Positions 22,473 through 26,241 of a stretch of 26,241 bases of DNA are shown here, piece after piece. Origin of the DNA: DASVAL01 sp035649575 (GTDB lineage: Bacteria > Planctomycetota > UBA1135 > UBA2386); the NCBI GenBank assembly GCA_035649575.1, contig DASRJH010000007.1:1-26241 (forward strand), in the 5' to 3' direction. A program made the translations under genes and the position numbers. How positions within the stretch are numbered: position 1 is the first letter of the stretch; each line of letters begins with the position of its first letter. The notes under the pieces were generated by a model. That model was not told the origin of the DNA. It did no database searches and saw only the letters and a list, made by a program, of their open reading frames with translations.

Positions 22473-24581
22473 ATGACGAAGGTACGCACGCAAGGTCTCG
22501 ATGGCATCTTCCGCCCGCGCTCGGTGGCGGTCGTCGGTGCCAGCCGGCGCGAGGGTTCGATCGGCAGGCAGGTCGTGGCCAACCTGATCGCAGGAGGCTT
22601 CCAGGGCCCGGTCTACCCGGTCAACCTGCGTGCCGAGGTCGTCTTGTCGGTGCCGGCGTTCCGTTCCGTTCGCGCGATTCCGGGGCCCGTCGACCTCGCG
22701 GTGCTGGTGGTTCCGCCCGATGCAGTGCTGAGCACGGCCGAACAGTGCGGCAGCAAGGGCGTGAAAGGGCTCGTCGTGATCACGGCTGGATTCCGAGAGA
22801 TCGGCGGCGTCGGCATCGAGCGCGAGCGCAGACTGCGCGCGATCGCGGACCGCTTCGGCATGAGGGTCGTCGGGCCGAACTGCATGGGCATCATCAACAC
22901 GGAGCCGGAGTTCGCGTGCAACGCGAGCTTCTCGGCGACGCTGCCCGCGCCCGGCAGCGTGGCGATGGTGTCGCAGTCGGGCGCGCTCGGGGAGGCGATC
23001 CTCGCCGATGCCGCTCGAGCAGGGCTCGGTGTCTCGATGTTCGCGTCGGTCGGCAACCGCGTCGACGTCACGGCCACCGACTTGGTTGCCTACTGGGGTG
23101 ACGACGACGCGGTGAAGATCATCCTGCTCTACCTCGAGACGGTCGGTGAGCCGCAGGAGTTCCTGCAGGTCGCGCGCGCCGTTGCGCGCAAGAAGCCGAT
23201 CATCGCGGTGAAGTCGGGGCGCAGCGACGCCGGGGCCCAGGCCGCGAGCTCGCACACGGGTTCCATCGCGGGCGCCGACATCGCCGCGGACACGCTGCTG
23301 CAGCAGTGCGGAGTGCTGCGCGTCGACAACTTCCGCGACATGTTCGCGCTCGCGAAGGCGCTGCTGCATCAGCCGCCGCCACGCGGCCGGCGCATGGCCG
23401 TCGTGACGAACGCGGGTGGGCCGGGCATCCTGGCCACGGATGCGATCGTGGGGCTCGGCATGGCGATGGCCGAGTTGTCCGCGGCGAGCCACACGGCGCT
23501 GCGCAGGGTGTTGCCGGAAGAGGCAAGCGTGCACAACCCGATCGATCTGATCGCATCGGCCGACGCAGCGCGCTACCGCGCGGCATTGCGGATCGTGACG
23601 AGGGACCGCGCGGTCGACGGCCTTGTCGTCCTGTTCGTGTCGCCGATCATGATCGACGCTGCCGCGGTCTCTCAGGCGATCGTCGACGAGACGAAGCGCC
23701 TCGAGAAGCCCGTGCTCGCTTGCGTGATGGGACGCCAGCGCGGCGACGAGGCGCAGCAGATCCTGCAGGACGCGGGGATTCCGGTGTTCCGCTACCCCGA
23801 GGATGCGGCGACCACGTTGCGGCTCATGTGCCGGCGCCAGACATGGCTCGAACGCCGCCCGAGCAAGTTGCCGAAGCTGCGCGTGAACAAGGCCGAAGCT
23901 TCGCGTGTGTTCCGCGCGCAGCGCGGCGCCGAGTGGCTGTCCTCGGCCGCGGCCGAGGCGATCCTGAAGGCATACGGGATCCCGTTCGTCCCTGGCCGGC
24001 GTGTGCGCACACCTGGCGATGCGGTTGCGGCTGCGAACGAGCTTGGGTTCCCCGTCGCGCTGAAGGCAGAGGCCGAGGGCTTGCTGCACAAGAGCGAGCA
24101 CCGGGCCGTGCAGACGGGACTCCGTTCGAGCGACGAGGTGTTCGCAGCCGCGCAGGACCTCGTCGATCGACTGCAGCCCGTGTTCCGCAAGGTCACGCTG
24201 CACGTGCAAGCGCATGCGCGCGGCCACCGCGAGGTGCTGCTCGGCATGACGCGCGACGCGCGCTACGGCCCGCTCTACGCGGCGGGACTCGGCGGCGTGC
24301 AGGTCGAGGTGCTGCGCGACGTCGCCATTCGCGTGGGACCACTCGACGGCCGCGATCCTGACGAGATGTTCGCGGGGCTCAAGGGCAAGGCCCTGCTCGG
24401 ACCATTCCGCGGCGCGCCGGCGGCGCACGTTCCTGCCGCGATCGATGCGCTGCTGCGTCTGCAGCAGCTCGTGCTCGACTTCGCTTCGATCCTCGAGGTC
24501 GAGGTCAATCCGTTCATTCTCGCGAGCCGACCGGGCCACAGTGCGGCGGTCGATGCGCGGTTGCGCGTGGAGTCCCGATGA
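22473..24581 (+). CDS. ADP-forming acetyl/acyl-CoA synthetase (fused alpha-beta, Pat-like without acetyltransferase)
   Basis: A 702-residue cytosolic enzyme of the NDP-forming acyl-CoA synthetase family, catalysing acyl-CoA + ADP + Pi to acid + CoA + ATP (reversible). Domain order: CoA-binding Rossmann domain (~8-140; PRSVAVVGASRREGSIGRQV, VVGPNCMGIIN), succinyl-CoA-ligase-like domains (~155-460; MVSQSGALGEAI, SSHTGSIAGAD with His261 the likely phosphohistidine, VVTNAGGPGILATDA), and a C-terminal ATP-grasp beta part (~490-695; LKAYGIPFVPGRRV, FPVALKAEAEGLLHKSEHRA, EVEVNPFI). No GNAT domain is attached, so it is not a Pat-type acetyltransferase. The start is ATG 22473, just before MTKVRTQGLDGIFRPRSVAV, with no good Shine-Dalgarno but a -10-like box close upstream. 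Its TGA overlaps the next ATG (ATGA). Confidence 0.93.
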   Translation: MTKVRTQGLDGIFRPRSVAVVGASRREGSIGRQVVANLIAGGFQGPVYPVNLRAEVVLSVPAFRSVRAIPGPVDLAVLVVPPDAVLSTAEQCGSKGVKGLVVITAGFREIGGVGIERERRLRAIADRFGMRVVGPNCMGIINTEPEFACNASFSATLPAPGSVAMVSQSGALGEAILADAARAGLGVSMFASVGNRVDVTATDLVAYWGDDDAVKIILLYLETVGEPQEFLQVARAVARKKPIIAVKSGRSDAGAQAASSHTGSIAGADIAADTLLQQCGVLRVDNFRDMFALAKALLHQPPPRGRRMAVVTNAGGPGILATDAIVGLGMAMAELSAASHTALRRVLPEEASVHNPIDLIASADAARYRAALRIVTRDRAVDGLVVLFVSPIMIDAAAVSQAIVDETKRLEKPVLACVMGRQRGDEAQQILQDAGIPVFRYPEDAATTLRLMCRRQTWLERRPSKLPKLRVNKAEASRVFRAQRGAEWLSSAAAEAILKAYGIPFVPGRRVRTPGDAVAAANELGFPVALKAEAEGLLHKSEHRAVQTGLRSSDEVFAAAQDLVDRLQPVFRKVTLHVQAHARGHREVLLGMTRDARYGPLYAAGLGGVQVEVLRDVAIRVGPLDGRDPDEMFAGLKGKALLGPFRGAPAAHVPAAIDALLRLQQLVLDFASILEVEVNPFILASRPGHSAAVDARLRVESR

Positions 24582-25312
24582 CGGCCATCGACAGCCTGCG
24601 GTTCTCGCTCGTGGTCCCGATCTACAACGAGGAGGAAAACGTGCAGAATCTGCTCGCCGAGGTCGAAGACGTGCTCGGGCCGCACGGGCCGTTCGAAGCG
24701 GTCGTCGTCGACGACGGCAGCGTGGACCGGAGTCTGCCGCGCATGCAGGAATGGAAGCGGCAGCGCGGCGCAGCGTGGCTGCGCATCGTCACGCTCGTGC
24801 ACAACAGCGGCCAGAGCGCGGCCGTCAGGGCGGGCGTCGAACGGGCACGCGCCGAGATCGTCGCGACGATCGACGGCGACATGCAGAACGATCCGCGGGA
24901 CATTCCCGCAATGCTGGCGCGCGTCGAAGCACGCGAAGCCGATGCCGTCGTCGGCGTGCGCCGCAAGCGCCAGGACACGTTCACACGCCGTGTGTCGTCG
25001 AAGATCGGCAACGGCGTGCGCAACTGGCTCACGGGCGACCGCGTCACCGACGCAGCGTGCGGCATCAAGGTGATCCGGCGCGAGTACTTCATGCGCGCGC
25101 CGCAGTTCGCCGGGATGCATCGCTTCATGGCGACGCTCGTGCGCTACCTCGGCGGCAAGGTCGTCGAAATGGACGTGAACCACCGGCCCCGGGCCGCCGG
25201 CACCGCGAAATACGGCATCGGCAATCGCATCTGGAAGGGACTGCGCGATTGCATGGCGATTCGCTGGATGCGCACTCGTGTACTGAGGCACCGTGTGAAG
25301 GAGGAGTTCTGA
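24578..25312 (+). CDS. GT2 glycosyltransferase, dolichyl/polyprenyl-phosphate sugar synthase (DPM1/GtrB-like)
   Basis: A 244-residue cytosolic GT-A enzyme. FSLVVPIYNEEENVQNL (N-terminal strand), VVVDDGSVDRS (nucleotide site), NSGQSAAVRAGVERA, and IDGDMQNDPRDIP carrying the DGD metal motif define the DPM1-like branch; ACGIKVIRREYF and VNHRPRAAGTAKYGIGNR match the acceptor-side conserved block. It would load a sugar from a nucleotide donor onto polyprenyl phosphate at the inner membrane face. Unlike GtrB/ArnC it lacks C-terminal transmembrane helices, ending in a basic tail (RTRVLRHRVKEEF). Its ATG overlaps the previous stop by four bases (ATGA) and its stop overlaps the next start (TGATG), so the three genes are translationally coupled. 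Confidence 0.93.
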   Translation: MTAIDSLRFSLVVPIYNEEENVQNLLAEVEDVLGPHGPFEAVVVDDGSVDRSLPRMQEWKRQRGAAWLRIVTLVHNSGQSAAVRAGVERARAEIVATIDGDMQNDPRDIPAMLARVEAREADAVVGVRRKRQDTFTRRVSSKIGNGVRNWLTGDRVTDAACGIKVIRREYFMRAPQFAGMHRFMATLVRYLGGKVVEMDVNHRPRAAGTAKYGIGNRIWKGLRDCMAIRWMRTRVLRHRVKEEF

Positions 25313-25638
25313 TGTTGGCGAACGTGATCGAGGGGATCGTGCCGGGGACGCCTTGGTACTGGTACGCGGTCGGCTACGGCGGACAGATCGTCTTCGGCTC
25401 CCGGTTCTACGTGCAGTGGCTCGCCAGCGAGAGACACAAGCGCAGCGTGATGCCCGTGGTCTTCTGGTGGCTCAGCTTGATCGGCGGCCTCATGTCGCTC
25501 GCCTACGCCGTTTACATCATGGAGGGACCGTTCATCATGGCGAACATCGGGGGCCCGCCGATCTATGCGCGCAACCTCTACCTGATCCACAAGGCCCGGC
25601 GAGCACCTGCCGCACCACCGAAGCCGCCGGCGGCGTGA
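25312..25638 (+). CDS. LAB_N domain small membrane protein
   Basis: A 108-residue protein consisting only of the 'lipid-A-disaccharide synthase N-terminal' (LAB_N, PF07578) domain: YWYAVGYGGQIVFGSRFYVQ, WLASERHKRSVMPVVFWWLS, LIGGLMSLAYAVYIMEGPFI, then GGPPIYARNLYLIHKARR. It has about three membrane-associated helices. The domain occurs stand-alone next to GT2 and ArnT-type genes, where it is thought to assist lipid-linked sugar transfer or flipping; it is not LpxB. A strong GGAGG nine bases before the ATG (aaggaggagttctgATG) and a one-base overlap with the GT2 stop fix the start. The proline/alanine tail is short and probably disordered. Confidence 0.92.
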   Translation: MLANVIEGIVPGTPWYWYAVGYGGQIVFGSRFYVQWLASERHKRSVMPVVFWWLSLIGGLMSLAYAVYIMEGPFIMANIGGPPIYARNLYLIHKARRAPAAPPKPPAA

Positions 25639-25704
25639 CCGTGCGCGAGCGCTTTTCCAGCGATCCGCGCGACCCTGGAGTCGCAGCTGGCTAGGTTCTC
25701 GCTC

Positions 25705-26241
25705 GTGTTGCTTCGCGCGTTGATCCTTCTGGTCGTGATTCTGGTTGGTTGCTGGCCGACCTGGCGACTTCCGGACTGGGATGGGACCGAGGGGCGCCGT
25801 GCGCAGATCGCGATCGAGATGGCGAACAGCGGCGACTGGCTCGTGCCTACGCTGGGCGGCCAGCCGACCTGGGCCAAGCCCCCCCTGCACTACTGGCTGC
25901 TCGGTGGGCTCGTGCGCTGCTTCGGCGAGAGCTTCGTGCTGCTGCGGCTGCCCGCGGTGCTCGCGGCATTCGGCGCGGCGCTGCTGGCCGGGGAACTGCT
26001 GCGGCGCACCTTCGGCGCGCGCGCGGGGTGGGTCGGGGCGCTTGGCATCGCGTGCTCCCCGATGGTCGTGATGCAGTGGCCGTCGGCCGAGATCGATCCG
26101 CTGTTCGCGAGCCTCACGGCCGGGTCGCTGTTCTGCCTCGCGACGGGAGTGGCGAAGGAACGACGCGGTCTGCTCGTGGCTGCCGGCCTGCTCGGTGGTT
26201 TGGCGCTGCTGCAGAAGGGGCCGCCCTACTTGCTGTTCGCC
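25705..26241 (+). CDS. GT39/ArnT-like polyprenol-phosphate-sugar glycosyltransferase, 5' part only
   Basis: The N-terminal 179 residues of a large membrane glycosyltransferase, running off the window end. After a first hydrophobic helix (LLRALILLVVILVGCW) comes the periplasmic acidic/aromatic loop DWDGTEGRRAQIAIEMANSG, then DWLVPTLGGQPTWAKPPLHY with WLLGG: the GT39/ArnT signature (acidic catalytic loop, then KPPLxYWL). Further helices include LLRLPAVLAAFGAALLAGEL, and LLQKGPPYLLFA near the edge resembles the TKGP motif. It would transfer a sugar from a polyprenyl-phosphate carrier to lipid or protein outside the cytoplasm. GTG 25705 is the most likely start; TTG 25708 is possible and the frame is open from 25639. 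It lies 66 bp after LAB_N on the same strand, completing a GT2-LAB_N-GT39 set. Confidence 0.88.
   Translation, partial: MLLRALILLVVILVGCWPTWRLPDWDGTEGRRAQIAIEMANSGDWLVPTLGGQPTWAKPPLHYWLLGGLVRCFGESFVLLRLPAVLAAFGAALLAGELLRRTFGARAGWVGALGIACSPMVVMQWPSAEIDPLFASLTAGSLFCLATGVAKERRGLLVAAGLLGGLALLQKGPPYLLFA

Noticed and set aside
22386..24539. A 717-codon antisense frame across the acyl-CoA synthetase
   Set aside because: Composition is Arg/His/Asp-rich shadow; the plus-strand gene shows all catalytic motifs.

Overview
The window is GC-rich (roughly two thirds G+C by eye) and densely coded on both strands. The gene content points to a planctomycete-like bacterium: a DUF1080-type lipoprotein, a DUF2911 protein, a pentaheme cytochrome fused to HEAT repeats, a myo-inositol-1-phosphate synthase of the type with an N-terminal GVWxxGAxGG motif, and a tRNA-adjacent integrase whose readable pieces resemble planctomycete tyrosine recombinases. 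This is inferred from families, not from a phylogenetic marker, so it is tentative.

Layout. 1-1.6 kb: a DinB-family protein (+) facing a two-domain VOC protein (-). 1.7-3.25 kb: an intact tRNA-Pro(GGG), then an integrase remnant readable only by combining three frames, then an unrecognised 285-residue protein; this looks like the scar of an integrative element. 3.25-8 kb: a di-heme cytochrome c peroxidase/MauG-like protein (-) and a divergent pentaheme/HEAT lipoprotein (+), separated by about 0.6 kb with no convincing gene. 8.2-9.8 kb: three small cytosolic proteins, two resembling proteins found near polymorphic toxins and one DUF1801. 10-12.7 kb: a CNNM/CorC membrane protein, PdxH and a DUF1080 lipoprotein. 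12.7-16.8 kb: two small unrecognised reverse-strand genes (one with an in-frame amber codon), a TolB-like propeller protein, a 75-78 bp tandem repeat, an XRE regulator, a lipoprotein and a DUF2911 protein.

16.8-26.2 kb is dominated by lipid-linked sugar and envelope chemistry: inositol-1-phosphate synthase with an asparagine-synthetase-like amidotransferase (one reverse-strand operon), a GT87-type polyprenol-phosphate-dependent glycosyltransferase, a decaprenyl-phosphate phosphoribosyltransferase-like UbiA protein, an ADP-forming acyl-CoA synthetase, and a tightly coupled run of GT2 (DPM1-like), LAB_N and GT39/ArnT-like genes, the last cut by the window edge. Together these suggest assembly and transfer of polyprenol-linked sugars to an envelope acceptor, possibly inositol-containing; that is inference.

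Regulation. Several genes (GT87, UbiA, TolB-like, pdxH, DUF1080) have a -10-like hexamer ending 6-7 nt before the start codon, three of them with a -35-like hexamer 16-17 bp further upstream. This suggests leaderless transcripts are common here. Other genes (VOC, peroxidase, the 135-residue protein at 8.8 kb, LAB_N) have clear Shine-Dalgarno sequences.
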